Below, one piece after another: positions 36,454 to 47,607 of a DNA stretch of 64,000 bases; the first letter of the stretch is position 1, and each line of letters opens with the position of its first letter. Source of the stretch: Burkholderia mayonis (lineage in GTDB: Bacteria; Pseudomonadota; Gammaproteobacteria; Burkholderiales; Burkholderiaceae); assembly GCF_001523745.2 (NCBI RefSeq), contig NZ_CP013386.1:124001-188000 (forward strand). The letters are read 5' to 3'. The position numbers and the translations under genes are program-made. Under the pieces are notes generated by a model. It did not search any database. It saw nothing but the letters and a program-made list of their open reading frames with translations, and was not told where the DNA came from.

Positions 36454-36526
36454 TCACTAGCATCGATTCTCAGTTGCGGGGCGGGCCGATCTCGGCGCCG
36501 GGCTCCGCCCCTTCGAGGAGAGATTC

Positions 36527-37939
36527 ATGCAGACAGAGTCGAATGGCCGTCCCGGCGCGGGTGGCGGCAAGGCAGCGCAGCCGGCGCTGCAGCAAACCCT
36601 CGGCACCTGGCAGTTGTGGGGCATCGCGGTCGGTCTCGTGATCTCCGGCGAATACTTCGGCTGGAGCTACGGCTGGGCGAGCGCGGGCACGCTCGGCTTC
36701 GTCATCACAGCGCTGTTCGTCGCGGCGATGTACACGACCTTCATCTTCAGCTTCACCGAGCTCACGACGTCGATCCCGCACGCGGGCGGCCCGTTCGCGT
36801 ACGCGCGGCGTGCGTTCGGCCCGGCAGGCGGCTATCTCGCGGGCGTCGCGACGCTCGTCGAGTTCGTGTTCGCGCCGCCCGCGATCGCGCTCGCGATCGG
36901 CGCGTACCTGCACGTGCAGTTTCCGGGGCTCGAACCGAAGCACGCGGCGATGGGCGCGTATCTCGTGTTCATGGCACTCAACATCGTCGGCGTGCAGATC
37001 GCCGCGACGTTCGAGCTCGTCGTCACGCTGCTCGCGATCTTCGAGCTGCTCGTGTTCATGGGCGTCGTGTCGCCGGGCTTCGCGTGGAGCAACTTCATGA
37101 AGGGCGGCTGGTCCGGCGCCGATCACTTCAGCGTCGGTGCGTTCCACGGGATGTTCGCGGCGATTCCGTTCGCGATCTGGTTCTTCCTCGCGATCGAAGG
37201 CGTCGCGATGGCGGCGGAGGAAGCGAAGCATCCGAAGCGCTCGATCCCGATCGCGTACGTCGCCGGCATCCTGACGCTCGTCGCGCTCGCGATCGGCGTG
37301 ATGGTGTTCGCAGGCGGCGCGGGCGACTGGACCAAGCTCGCGAACATCAACGACCCGCTGCCGCAGGCGATGAAGTACATCGTCGGCGCGAACAGCGGCT
37401 GGATGCACATGCTCGTGTGGCTCGGCCTGTTCGGCCTCGTCGCGTCGTTCCACGGGATCATCCTCGGCTATTCGCGCCAGATCTTCGCGCTCGCTCGTGA
37501 AGGCTATCTGCCCGAATGGCTCGCGAAGGTGCATCCGCGCTTCAAGACGCCTTATCGCGCGATTCTCGCGGGCGGCGTGGTCGGCATCGTCGCGATCTAC
37601 AGCGACGAGCTGATCCAGTTCGGCGGCCAGACGCTCACTGCGAACATCGTGACGATGTCCGTATTCGGCGCTATCGTGATGTACATCGTCAGCATGGCCG
37701 CGCTCTTCAAGCTGCGCCGCGTGCAGCCGCGGATGGAACGCCCGTTCCGCGCGCCGCTGTATCCGTTCTTCCCGGCGTTCGCGCTCGTTGCGGCGATCGT
37801 GTGCCTCGGCACGATGGTGTACTTCAACGCGCTCGTTGCGTCGATCTTCGTCGTGTTCGTCGCGCTCGGGTATGGCTACTTCCTCGCGACGCGCTCGCAG
37901 CGCGCGGCCGCGCCCGCCGACGCGCTGCTCGAGGAGTAG
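36527..37939 (+). CDS. eatP: Ethanolamine permease
   Basis: 470-residue APC-superfamily permease with about twelve transmembrane helices, of the ethanolamine transporter type found next to eutBC in Burkholderia and Pseudomonas. Characteristic segments are LWGIAVGLVISGEYFGWSYG, HAGGPFAYARRAFGPAGGYL and FHGIILGYSRQIFALAREGY. The ATG is preceded by GAGGAGA. It is the first gene of an apparent operon with eutB (56 bp downstream) and eutC, and brings in the substrate that those genes deaminate. The neighbours make the substrate assignment firm. Confidence 0.93.
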   Translation: MQTESNGRPGAGGGKAAQPALQQTLGTWQLWGIAVGLVISGEYFGWSYGWASAGTLGFVITALFVAAMYTTFIFSFTELTTSIPHAGGPFAYARRAFGPAGGYLAGVATLVEFVFAPPAIALAIGAYLHVQFPGLEPKHAAMGAYLVFMALNIVGVQIAATFELVVTLLAIFELLVFMGVVSPGFAWSNFMKGGWSGADHFSVGAFHGMFAAIPFAIWFFLAIEGVAMAAEEAKHPKRSIPIAYVAGILTLVALAIGVMVFAGGAGDWTKLANINDPLPQAMKYIVGANSGWMHMLVWLGLFGLVASFHGIILGYSRQIFALAREGYLPEWLAKVHPRFKTPYRAILAGGVVGIVAIYSDELIQFGGQTLTANIVTMSVFGAIVMYIVSMAALFKLRRVQPRMERPFRAPLYPFFPAFALVAAIVCLGTMVYFNALVASIFVVFVALGYGYFLATRSQRAAAPADALLEE

Positions 37940-37995
37940 GAAGCGTGCGCCGCGCGCCGGAGGGCGGCGCGCGGCCGTTACGACAAGGAGTCCAG

Positions 37996-39393
37996 ATGCG
38001 ATATACGGAGACGATCGGTTCGCGCACTTACCGCTTCGCGGACCTGAAGACGCTGCTCGCGAAGGCGAGCCCTTTGCGTTCCGGCGACCAGCTCGCGGGC
38101 GTCGCGGCCGCGACGGAGGAAGAGCGCGTCGCGGCGAAGATGGCGCTCGCGAGCGTGCCGCTCGCTGCATTCCTCAACGAGGCGGTGATCCCTTACGAAG
38201 ACGACGAGGTCACTCGCCTCGTCGTCGACACGCATTCGCGCGACGCATTCGCCGAGATCTCGCATCTGACCGTCGGCGATTTTCGCAACTGGCTGCTGTC
38301 GAGCGCCGCCGATTCGGCCGCGCTCGAGCGGATCGCGCCGGGACTCACGCCGGAGATGGTCGCGGCGGTGTCGAAGCTGATGCGCAACCAGGATCTGATC
38401 GCGGCCGCGAGAAAGCGCCGCGTCGTCACGCGCTTCCGGAACACGGTCGGGCTGCCGGGACGGATGTCGGTGCGGCTGCAGCCGAACCATCCGACCGACG
38501 ACGTGAAAGGGATCGCCGCCTCGATGCTCGACGGCCTGATGTACGGCTGCGGCGACGCGATGATCGGCATCAATCCGGCGACCGACAGCCTCGCCGCGAT
38601 CACGAAGCTGCTCGCGATGATCGACGCGTTCCGCGAGCGCTACCGCGTGCCGACGCAGTCGTGCGTGCTCACGCACGTGACGAACACGATCGCGGCGATC
38701 GAGAAGGGCGCGCCCGTCGATCTCGTGTTCCAGTCGATCGCGGGTACCGAGAAGGCGAACGCGAGCTTCGGCATTTCGCTGTCGCTGCTCGCCGAAGCGC
38801 GCGAGGCGGCGCTGGCGCTCGAGCGCGGCACGGTCGGCAACAACCTGATGTACTTCGAGACGGGTCAGGGCAGCGCGCTGTCGGCGAACGCGCATCACGG
38901 CGTCGATCAGCAGACCTGCGAGGTGCGCGCCTACGCGGTCGCGCGCGCGTACGAGCCGTTTCTCGTCAATACGGTGGTCGGTTTCATCGGCCCCGAATAT
39001 CTGTACGACGGCAAGCAGATCATTCGCGCGGGGCTCGAGGATCACTTCTGCGGCAAGCTGCTCGGCGTGCCGATGGGCTGCGACATCTGCTACACGAACC
39101 ATGCGGAAGCCGACCAGGACGACATGGACAACCTGCTGACGCTGCTCGGCGCCGCGGGCATCAACTTCATCATGGGCATTCCGGGCGCGGACGACGTGAT
39201 GCTCAACTACCAGAGCACGTCGTTTCACGATCAGCTCTACGTGCGCGAGGTGCTCGGCCTGCGCCGCGCGCCCGAGTTCGAGGAATGGCTGGAGGCGATG
39301 GAGATCGCGGATGCGCACGGCGCGCTGCGCGCCGCGTCGGCGCGCGTGCCGCTCCTCGCCGGCGCGAACGACTGGATGGGGCTTTCCGCATGA
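37996..39393 (+). CDS. eutB: Ethanolamine ammonia-lyase large subunit
   Basis: 465-residue catalytic subunit of the adenosylcobalamin enzyme that converts ethanolamine to acetaldehyde and ammonia. Conserved stretches include RNTVGLPGRMSVRLQPNHP, YGCGDAMIGINPATDSL, YFETGQGSALSANAHHGVDQ and GVPMGCDICYTNHAEADQDD. AAGGAG lies before the ATG at 37996. It overlaps eutC by 4 bp (ATGA), consistent with coupled translation of the two subunits. No microcompartment shell genes are near, so this is the short, cytoplasmic version of the pathway. Confidence 0.97.
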   Translation: MRYTETIGSRTYRFADLKTLLAKASPLRSGDQLAGVAAATEEERVAAKMALASVPLAAFLNEAVIPYEDDEVTRLVVDTHSRDAFAEISHLTVGDFRNWLLSSAADSAALERIAPGLTPEMVAAVSKLMRNQDLIAAARKRRVVTRFRNTVGLPGRMSVRLQPNHPTDDVKGIAASMLDGLMYGCGDAMIGINPATDSLAAITKLLAMIDAFRERYRVPTQSCVLTHVTNTIAAIEKGAPVDLVFQSIAGTEKANASFGISLSLLAEAREAALALERGTVGNNLMYFETGQGSALSANAHHGVDQQTCEVRAYAVARAYEPFLVNTVVGFIGPEYLYDGKQIIRAGLEDHFCGKLLGVPMGCDICYTNHAEADQDDMDNLLTLLGAAGINFIMGIPGADDVMLNYQSTSFHDQLYVREVLGLRRAPEFEEWLEAMEIADAHGALRAASARVPLLAGANDWMGLSA

Positions 39394-40175
39394 GCGACGC
39401 GGTCGAAAAGAACCCGTGGGGGCAGCTCAAGACGTTCACGAACGCGCGGATCGCGCTCGGACGCGCGGGCAACAGCTTGCCGACCGCGCCGCTGCTTGCG
39501 TTCAACCTGTCGCACGCGCAGGCGCGCGATGCCGTCCACCAGCCGCTCGACGCCGACGCGCTGCGGCGCGAGATCGAAGCGGCCGGACTCCCGACGCTCG
39601 GCGTGCAGAGCGCCGCGCCGGACCGGCAGCATTACCTGCGCCGGCCGGACCTCGGCCGCAAGCTGTCCGACGACGGCCGCGCGCTGCTCGCCGGCTACGG
39701 CGCGGCGCTCGACGCCGCGCCGGACGTCGTGTTCGTCGTCGGCGATGGGCTGTCGGCGTTCGCGGCCGCGAAGCAGGCGCTGCCGCTCCTGAATGCGATG
39801 CGGCCGAAGCTCGACGGCTGGCGGATCGGGCCTGTCGTCGTCGCGCGGCAGGCGCGCGTCGCGCTCGGCGACGAGATCGGCGAGCTGCTCGGCGCGGGCC
39901 TCGTCGCGATGCTGATCGGCGAGCGGCCGGGTTTGAGCTCGCCCGACAGCCTCGGCGTGTATCTGACGTACGCGCCGAAGGTCGGCTGCCACGACGCGCA
40001 GCGCAACTGCATCTCGAACGTGCGTCCCGAAGGGCTGCCGCACGATGCGGCCGCGCACAAGCTGCACTATCTGATGACGCATGCGCGGCGGCTCGGGCTG
40101 ACGGGCGTCGGACTCAAGGACGACAGCGATGCGTTGTTGTCTTCGGCGGACGCGGAGCGGATCGCGGCGGCGTAG
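39390..40175 (+). CDS. eutC: Ethanolamine ammonia-lyase small subunit
   Basis: 261-residue small subunit that helps bind the B12 cofactor. It opens MSDAVEKNPWGQLKTFTNAR with the conserved RIALGRAGNSLPT, and has VVGDGLSAFAAAKQA, GERPGLSSPDSLGVYLTY and RNCISNVRPEGL. The ATG overlaps the eutB stop codon. It is the last gene of the eatP-eutB-eutC run; convergent ada follows 82 bp later. No reactivase gene (eutA) is visible in the window. Confidence 0.96.
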   Translation: MSDAVEKNPWGQLKTFTNARIALGRAGNSLPTAPLLAFNLSHAQARDAVHQPLDADALRREIEAAGLPTLGVQSAAPDRQHYLRRPDLGRKLSDDGRALLAGYGAALDAAPDVVFVVGDGLSAFAAAKQALPLLNAMRPKLDGWRIGPVVVARQARVALGDEIGELLGAGLVAMLIGERPGLSSPDSLGVYLTYAPKVGCHDAQRNCISNVRPEGLPHDAAAHKLHYLMTHARRLGLTGVGLKDDSDALLSSADAERIAAA

Positions 40176-40257
40176 TTCGGCCGTGGTGCGGTGAAACGCG
40201 CTCGTGTGGCGCCGGCAGAGGGCGGTGCGGCTGCGCCCGCGCGCGGAAGCGCCGGCC

Positions 40258-41349
40258 TTATCCCTCCGCGCTTGCCTCGATTGTCTCGACCGGCACATCC
40301 GCATGCCGCCGCTCGTGCTCGAGCAGCCACCGCTTGCGCTCGATTCCGCCGCCGTAGCCCGTGAGCGAGCCGTCCTTGCCGATGATCCGATGGCACGGCA
40401 CGATGATCGAGATGCGGTTCGCGCCGTTCGCCGCGGCAACCGCGCGCACGGCGAGCGGGCTGCCGAGCTTGCGCGCCTGCTGCTGATACGCCGCGGTGCG
40501 TCCGTACGGCACGGTCAGCAGTTGCCGCCACGCGGCGCGCTGGAACGCGGTGCCGGGCGCGTCGAGCGCGACGTCGAAGCGCTGCCGCCTGCCAGTGAAG
40601 TATTCGGCGATCTCCCGCTGCGCTTGCCGCGTGTGCCGATTCTCGCCGACGAGCACGCGCGCGCCGAGCAAACGCTCGAGATCGGCGAATTCGGCCGCGA
40701 GCGTGCGGCGATCGACGAATTCGAGCAGGCAGACGCCCTTGTCCGTCGCGCCGACGAACATCGGGCCGAGCGGCGTCGTAAAGCGGGCAGTGACGATCGT
40801 GTTCGTATGAGCGCCTTGCATCGGCGTGTCTCCGAGAATTTTCCTGAACGTGTGTGCGAAGCCGCTCAGCGAGCCGTAGCCGGCGTCGACTGCGGCATCG
40901 GTCGTGCGGGCGCCGTCCCGCATCGTCTGTCGCGCGGCGTCGATCCTGAGCATCCGCTGGTATGCGTGAAACGTCATCCCGTAGTGCCGCGCGAACCAGC
41001 GGCGCAGGCTTTCCGGGCCGATGCCGTGCGCACGCAGCGCGTCGTCGGAGATCCGTTCGTGCGGATGCGCATCGACGAGCGCGAGCGCCCGCGCGACGGC
41101 GGGCGGCGGCTCGCTCGCCGGGCGCGTCGGCCGGCAGATCTTGCACGGGCGATAGCCGGCCGCGAGCGCGTCGTCGAGCGTCGTGAAGAATTCGACGTTC
41201 TCGCGCTTCGGCTTGCGCGCGCGGCAGGTCGAGATGCAGAACACCGACGTCGTCTTCACGCCGACGAAGAACGTGCCCGCGTATTCGGGCGACCGTTCGA
41301 CGAGCGCACGGTAATAGACGTCGATCCGCCGCGGGTCGGCGATGCGCAT
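40258..41349 (-). CDS. ada: Ada: methylated-DNA repair methyltransferase and regulator
   Basis: 363-residue Ada protein, full length. The N-terminal zinc domain has Cys38, Cys42, Cys69 and Cys72 (TTSVFCISTCRARKPKREN and GYRPCKICRP); Cys38 is the expected acceptor of methyl from phosphotriesters. An AraC-type helix-turn-helix lies at about 85-180. The C-terminal O6-methylguanine transferase carries the active site PCHR with Cys319. Methylation of Cys38 would turn it into an activator of its own gene. It sits between the two parts of the ethanolamine gene set and appears unrelated to them. Confidence 0.96.
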   Translation of the reverse strand: MRIADPRRIDVYYRALVERSPEYAGTFFVGVKTTSVFCISTCRARKPKRENVEFFTTLDDALAAGYRPCKICRPTRPASEPPPAVARALALVDAHPHERISDDALRAHGIGPESLRRWFARHYGMTFHAYQRMLRIDAARQTMRDGARTTDAAVDAGYGSLSGFAHTFRKILGDTPMQGAHTNTIVTARFTTPLGPMFVGATDKGVCLLEFVDRRTLAAEFADLERLLGARVLVGENRHTRQAQREIAEYFTGRRQRFDVALDAPGTAFQRAAWRQLLTVPYGRTAAYQQQARKLGSPLAVRAVAAANGANRISIIVPCHRIIGKDGSLTGYGGGIERKRWLLEHERRHADVPVETIEASAEG

Positions 41350-41464
41350 GGCAGGCTCCAGCGAATGCGATGGAACGACGATAGCGCGCGTCGCGCGCGG
41401 GCGGCAACCGAAAATCGGACGAGTATTTTTTCGGGCCGGACGGCGTCCGATGTGTCACGCTTTT

Positions 41465-41499
41465 GGCGTCAGGCGTCAGGCGTCAGGCGTCAGGCGTCG
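41465..41499. repeat. Heptanucleotide GGCGTCA repeat, 5 copies
   Basis: Four exact copies of GGCGTCA and a fifth ending in G. It lies in the 168-bp gap between ada and the LysR gene, about 115 bp upstream of the ada start codon, so copy number could affect the ada promoter. Confidence 0.9.
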
Positions 41500-41517
41500 G
41501 ATGTCGTGCGTCGTGCA

Positions 41518-42408
41518 TCACGCGTCGCGAAACAGCCGTTCGCAGACGAAATCGACGAACACTCTCACCTTCGGCGACAACTGCCGATTCGACGGCCACA
41601 GGATCGAGAACTGTCCGGGGCCGATCCGATAATCGTCGAGCACGGTCGTGAGCGCACCTTCGGCGAGCGCGTCGCGTGCGAGGAAGTCCGGCATGTAGCC
41701 GATGCCGAATCCCGCCATCACCGCGGCGCGCAGCGCCTCCATGTTGTTGCACGTCATCGCCGTGTGCAGGTTCGGCGGCTCGCAGCCGTCGGCGAGCAGC
41801 GCCCACGGCTGCAGCTTGCCCGTCGTCGGAAAGCGGTAGCGCACGCACGCGTGCGCGTCGAGGTCGCGCAGCGTGCGCGGCGTGCCCGCCAGCGCGAGAT
41901 ACGCGGGCGATGCGCACAGCACGAAGCAGAACGGACCGAGGCGGCGTGACATCAGGCTTGAATCGCTGAGCGCGCCGCTCCTGATCACCGCGTCGAAGCC
42001 GCCTTCGACGACGTCGACGAGCCGGTCGTTGAAATCGAGATCCAGCTCGACGTCCGGATAGCGGCGCTTGAATTCCGGCAAGACGGGCAGCAGGAACCGG
42101 TAGCCGATCACGGGCAGGCTCACGCGCAACCGGCCGCGCGGCGTCTGCGCGCTCTGCGACACGGTCGCCTCCGCGTCGCGCAGCTCTTCGAGCACGCGGT
42201 GGCAGCGCTCGTAGAAGTGGCGTCCTTCGTCGGTCAGCATGACCTTGCGTGTCGTCCGGTGAAAGAGCCGCACGCCGAGCGTGCGCTCGAGCTTCGCGAT
42301 CGTCTTGCCGACCGCCGACGCCGACACGCCGAGCTTGCGCCCGGCCGCGACGAAGCTGAGCGTCTCCGCCGTGCGCACGAACGCGACGATGCCATTCAGG
42401 TTGTCCAT
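41518..42408 (-). CDS. LysR family transcriptional regulator
   Basis: 296-residue LysR-type regulator. N-terminal winged helix: MDNLNGIVAFVRTAETLSFV, with KLGVSASAVGKTIAKLERTLG and RLFHRTTRKVMLTDEG. The C-terminal part is the effector-binding domain, close to the CrgA/PA-type group (ETIGYMPDFLA-like region present as GFGIGYMPDFLARDAL). It is divergent from an MFS exporter gene with a 169-bp gap, so it probably controls that exporter. Confidence 0.92.
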   Translation of the reverse strand: MDNLNGIVAFVRTAETLSFVAAGRKLGVSASAVGKTIAKLERTLGVRLFHRTTRKVMLTDEGRHFYERCHRVLEELRDAEATVSQSAQTPRGRLRVSLPVIGYRFLLPVLPEFKRRYPDVELDLDFNDRLVDVVEGGFDAVIRSGALSDSSLMSRRLGPFCFVLCASPAYLALAGTPRTLRDLDAHACVRYRFPTTGKLQPWALLADGCEPPNLHTAMTCNNMEALRAAVMAGFGIGYMPDFLARDALAEGALTTVLDDYRIGPGQFSILWPSNRQLSPKVRVFVDFVCERLFRDA

Positions 42409-42577
42409 ATCGCTCCGAGTCTCTTCGTTCGCTGAAATTCAGGAATTGAAATCAGCAATATACGGAATCTTGCGTTGTTTTTCGTCGATTGAATCCGGAT
42501 TATCGTTCGTCGCTCTGCCGGCTTGCTCGCCGCGCCCGCCGCGGCGCGGCGACGACCGACGCTTTCCGAACGGAGCG

Positions 42578-44146
42578 ATGACGATGGATCGATCTTTTTC
42601 TGCCGCGCGGCTCGCGATACTCGCGGCCGTCTGTCTTGCCGCGCTCGCGCTGCCGCTCGGCTTTTCGGGCGGCGCGGTCGCGACGCCCGCGATCGGCCGC
42701 GATCTCGGCGGCGGCCCGATCGCGATGAGCTGGATCACGAACGCGTTCATGCTGACGTTCGGCAGCCTGCTGATGGCGGCGGGCGCGCTCGCCGACCAGT
42801 TCGGCCGCAAGCGCGTGTTCGCGCTCGGCGTCGGCGGCTTCACCGCGTGCTCGCTCGCGCTCGGCTTCGCGCCGTCGATCGTCGTCGTCGATCTTCTGCG
42901 CGCGGCGCAAGGCGTCGCGGCGGCGGCGGCGCTCGCGGGCGGCACGGCCGCGCTCGCGCAGGAATTCGACGGCGCCGCGCGCACCCGCGCGTTCAGCCTG
43001 CTCGGCACGACGTTCGGGCTCGGGCTTGCATTCGGGCCGGTGCTCGCGGGCGTGCTGATCGAGCGCTTCGGCTGGCGCGCGATCTTCGCGACCGGCGCGG
43101 CGGCCGGCGCGCTGTCGCTCGCGGTCGGCGTGCCGCGGATGCGCGAATCGCGCGATCCGAACGCGCAAGGCCTCGACTGGGCGGGGACGCTCGCGTTCAC
43201 CGCGATGCTGTCGAGCCTCACGTTCGGCGTGATCCAGGCGCCTGAAAGCGGCTGGGCGAGCCCACTCGTCGCGGGGCTGCTCGCGGGCGCGGCGCTTTTC
43301 GCGATCGCGTTCGCGGCGATCGAGACGCGCGTCGCGCGGCCGATGCTCGACCTGGCGCTGTTTCGCTACCCGCGCTTCGTCGGCGTGCAGGTGCTGCCGA
43401 TCGCGACCTGCTGCTGCTACATCGTGCTGCTCGTCGTGCTGCCGCTGCGCTTCATCGGCGTCGACGGCTTCAGCGAAGTCGACGCAGGCTGGCTGATGCT
43501 CGCGCTGTCGGCGCCGATGCTCGTCGTGCCGATGATCGCCGCGACGCTCACGCGCCGGATGTCGGCGGGCGTGATCTCGGGCATCGGCCTTGTGATCGCC
43601 GCCGCGGGCCTCTGGTGGCTGGGCCGCGCGCTGCACGACGGCGCGGGTCCCGCGGCGATCGCGCCGATGCTTGCGATCGGCGTCGGCGCGGGGATGCCGT
43701 GGGGGCTGATGGACGGCTTGTCGGTGAGCGTCGTGCCGAAGGCGCGCGCCGGGATGGCGACGGGGATTTTCAGCACGACGCGGGTCGCGGGCGAGGGGAT
43801 CGCGCTCGCGATCGTCAATGCGATCCTGGCGACGTTCGCGCAGTCGCACGTGCGTTCGGCGACAGCGTCGCTCGCCGCGCCGGCCGCCGTGCACGAGGCC
43901 GCCGCGCGGCTCGCGACGGGCGATCTCGCGCATGCAGCCGCACTGTTGCCGGGCGTCGCGCGCGCGACGCTGCGGCAAAGCTATGCGGCAGCGTTCGGCA
44001 GCGTGCTCGAAGGGCTGACGGTCGTCACGCTGTTGTGCGCGCTCGCCGCGTTCGCGTTCCTGAGCCGGACCCGCGCGCATGAAGAGCCGGCGGCCGGACC
44101 CGCTCGGCAGCCGCGCACGCTGACGCTCGATCGCGAATGCGGTTGA
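42578..44146 (+). CDS. MFS drug/metabolite exporter, 14-helix (DHA2) type
   Basis: 522-residue major facilitator superfamily transporter. The motif ATPAIGRDLGGGPIAMSWI, the loop GALADQFGRKRVFALGVGGF with the DxxGRK motif, and the antiporter motif region GPVLAGVLIERFGWRAIF place it among proton-driven exporters of the EmrB/QacA group. About fourteen hydrophobic helices are visible. Start at 42578 (MTMDRSF), with CGGAG upstream; the frame is open further left but without family similarity. Probably regulated by the divergent LysR protein. Confidence 0.9.
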   Translation: MTMDRSFSAARLAILAAVCLAALALPLGFSGGAVATPAIGRDLGGGPIAMSWITNAFMLTFGSLLMAAGALADQFGRKRVFALGVGGFTACSLALGFAPSIVVVDLLRAAQGVAAAAALAGGTAALAQEFDGAARTRAFSLLGTTFGLGLAFGPVLAGVLIERFGWRAIFATGAAAGALSLAVGVPRMRESRDPNAQGLDWAGTLAFTAMLSSLTFGVIQAPESGWASPLVAGLLAGAALFAIAFAAIETRVARPMLDLALFRYPRFVGVQVLPIATCCCYIVLLVVLPLRFIGVDGFSEVDAGWLMLALSAPMLVVPMIAATLTRRMSAGVISGIGLVIAAAGLWWLGRALHDGAGPAAIAPMLAIGVGAGMPWGLMDGLSVSVVPKARAGMATGIFSTTRVAGEGIALAIVNAILATFAQSHVRSATASLAAPAAVHEAAARLATGDLAHAAALLPGVARATLRQSYAAAFGSVLEGLTVVTLLCALAAFAFLSRTRAHEEPAAGPARQPRTLTLDRECG

Positions 44147-44474
44147 GTCGACGCGACGATCGCCCGGCCGACTTGGTGTGAAGAGCGTGCGGCCAATGAA
44201 TGATGCGACGACGATTGACGCGACGATGGAAGACGTGCGCCCTGCGAACGAGGTGCGCGAGATGAGACTCTACGTCGCACTGCGCCGAGTCGCGCCTAGT
44301 GCCGCGACGCGACGACGCGACGATGTGACGACGCGCGAGCCGCTCGCCCGCTCGACCGATTCGACATCCCAGTCGCAAGAACGCCCGGCGGATCCGCATC
44401 GAGACGCGAATCCACCGAGCCGGGCCAAGCCGTTCATGCGACGCGTATCGGTCGCGCATCGCCCGCGTGCGGGA
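44147..44474. other. Intergenic region with GCGACGA-like repeats
   Basis: 328 bp between the exporter gene and the end of the aldehyde dehydrogenase gene. I see no supported gene. Degenerate short repeats of the GCGACGA type occur at 44149-44230 and 44295-44335; no terminator is evident. Confidence 0.4.
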
Positions 44475-45995
<1,521 letters not shown>

Positions 45996-46300
45996 CGTTG
46001 CTCCTCGCATGTCGGTATCGGTGATGCGTCGCGCGACGTGCGCGACGCCCGTCGTTACGCCAAAACCGTGCCAGCCGGCTGCGCGGCGGTGCATCGGGGC
46101 CCCGGCGCGGGGCTCGGCGCGCGGGCGCCGCCGCCTGGCGCGCGCGACTGCGCCGTCGTTGAACAGCCGCCGCATGCGGATTGTTCAAATGCGGCGCAGC
46201 GCGAAGACGAGACCGGCGATTTTGGCGACGCTACGCTTCGGCATGGGAATTGCGTAATCGAACGGATCGTTTCAGCTTCAGCGACGCAAAAGAGGGCGCG
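45996..46300. other. Divergent promoter region, aldehyde dehydrogenase / eutR
   Basis: 305 bp of very GC-rich DNA between two divergent genes. No palindrome of the kind seen before eatP is present. GCATGCGGATTG and CAAATGCGGC give an imperfect repeat of ATGCGG near 46175-46192. The promoters are not clear by eye. Confidence 0.4.
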
Positions 46301-47326
46301 ATGGATCACGAGCACACCGGCGCCGAGACGACGGCGGAGGACACGGGGCGCAGCGCGGACGGCGACGGCACGGCCGGGCGCGCCGTCGTCAGCGTCGCGC
46401 ACGACGCCGACGAGCAGGCGCGCAACCTGATCGGCTGGCGCCAGACCTACGACCAGCTCGCGGCGGGCCGCTTCGTCGGCACGCTGACCGAGCTGCCGCT
46501 CGACACGATGAAGGTGTTTCGGGAGACGACGAGCCACACGCTGCGGCAGGCGTGCGAGGTGCGCGGGGACGCGTACTGGTTCGGCATTCCGGTCGCGCGC
46601 GACGGCGCGGCGCGCATCGACGCGCGGCCGATCGCCGCCGATGCGCTCGCGTTCCGGCCCGGCAACGTCGAATTCGAGCTGTTGACGCCCGCGCAATTCT
46701 CGATCTACGGGCTGGTCGTGCGCGGTGCGGTGCTGCGCCGCTACGCGGAGGAGGTCGAGCGCTGCGGGCTCGACGAGCGGTTGCCGCTCGTGCCCGTCGT
46801 GCGCGTCGGCGAGGCGCGGCTCACGCGGCTTTGCGCGCTGCTCGCCCAGCGGCTCGACGACGCGGACGCGATGAGCGCGGCGGGCGCGCCGCTGTCCGAC
46901 TGCGCGCGCAACGACTTGCAGGCGGAAGTGCTCGCGGCGCTGTTCGACCTGTGCGTGTCGCCTGCCGCCGACGTGACCGTCGAGCATTCGTCGCGGCGGC
47001 GCAAGATCGTCGCGGCCGCGCGCGACTACGTGCTTGCGCATCGTTCGCGGCCCGTCGGCGTGCCCGAGCTGTGCGAGCAGCTGCACGTGAGCCGGCGCAC
47101 GCTGCAGTACTGCTTCCAGGACGTGCTCGGGATGGCGCCCGCGACCTACCTGCGCGCGCTGCGGCTGAACGGCGTGCGGCGCGACCTGCGCGGACGCGCG
47201 GCGGATTCGGTGCAGGACGTCGCGGCCGCGTGGGGGTTCTGGCATTTGAGCCAGTTCGCGACCGACTATCGGCGGATGTTCGGCGCACGGCCGTCCGAGA
47301 CCTTGCGCGACGCGCTCGCTTGCTGA
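46301..47326 (+). CDS. eutR: EutR-like AraC family regulator of ethanolamine catabolism
   Basis: 341 residues. The alignment I recall with enterobacterial EutR is strong in three places: LIGWRQTYDQLAAGRFVGTL, TMKVFRETTSHTLRQACEV then YWFGIPV, and the C-terminal AraC helix-turn-helix LCEQLHVSRRTLQYCFQDVL with AAAWGFWHLSQFATDYRRMF. EutR activates eut genes when ethanolamine and B12 are present together. The ATG at 46301 is preceded by a weak AGAGGG. Divergent from the aldehyde dehydrogenase gene and 6 kb from eatP-eutBC, which it presumably also controls. Confidence 0.9.
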   Translation: MDHEHTGAETTAEDTGRSADGDGTAGRAVVSVAHDADEQARNLIGWRQTYDQLAAGRFVGTLTELPLDTMKVFRETTSHTLRQACEVRGDAYWFGIPVARDGAARIDARPIAADALAFRPGNVEFELLTPAQFSIYGLVVRGAVLRRYAEEVERCGLDERLPLVPVVRVGEARLTRLCALLAQRLDDADAMSAAGAPLSDCARNDLQAEVLAALFDLCVSPAADVTVEHSSRRRKIVAAARDYVLAHRSRPVGVPELCEQLHVSRRTLQYCFQDVLGMAPATYLRALRLNGVRRDLRGRAADSVQDVAAAWGFWHLSQFATDYRRMFGARPSETLRDALAC

Positions 47327-47607
47327 AAAAGGACGGTTGCGAGCGGGGCGGCTGGCGCTTGTGCCGGCTTGACGCGGCATCGCACGATGCGGCGGCTTGC
47401 TTGCGATGCCGGGCGAGTGAGATGTCGGCGGATTGCCGTCACTTGCGCGACGAAGCGCGGCAGCAGCGGATCGCATGGCGCTTGTGGAAAGGCGGCAAGC
47501 AAGTACTATCGCAAGCGTGCCCGACCGTGCGTACCGGCGCCCGCGCGCTGCTCCGTGCTCATCGCTTACCACTTCCGCTTACCGCTTGCTCAATGGCTTC
47601 GCCGCGC

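Larger units (their letters stand above)
36064..36526. other. Intergenic regulatory region upstream of eatP
   Basis: 463 bp without a supported gene. The right third is AT-rich and holds two palindromes (36383-36396 and 36441-36453) and, at 36479-36509, a GC-rich hairpin (GGGGCGG/CCGCCCC) just before the eatP ribosome binding site GAGGAGA. Confidence 0.6.
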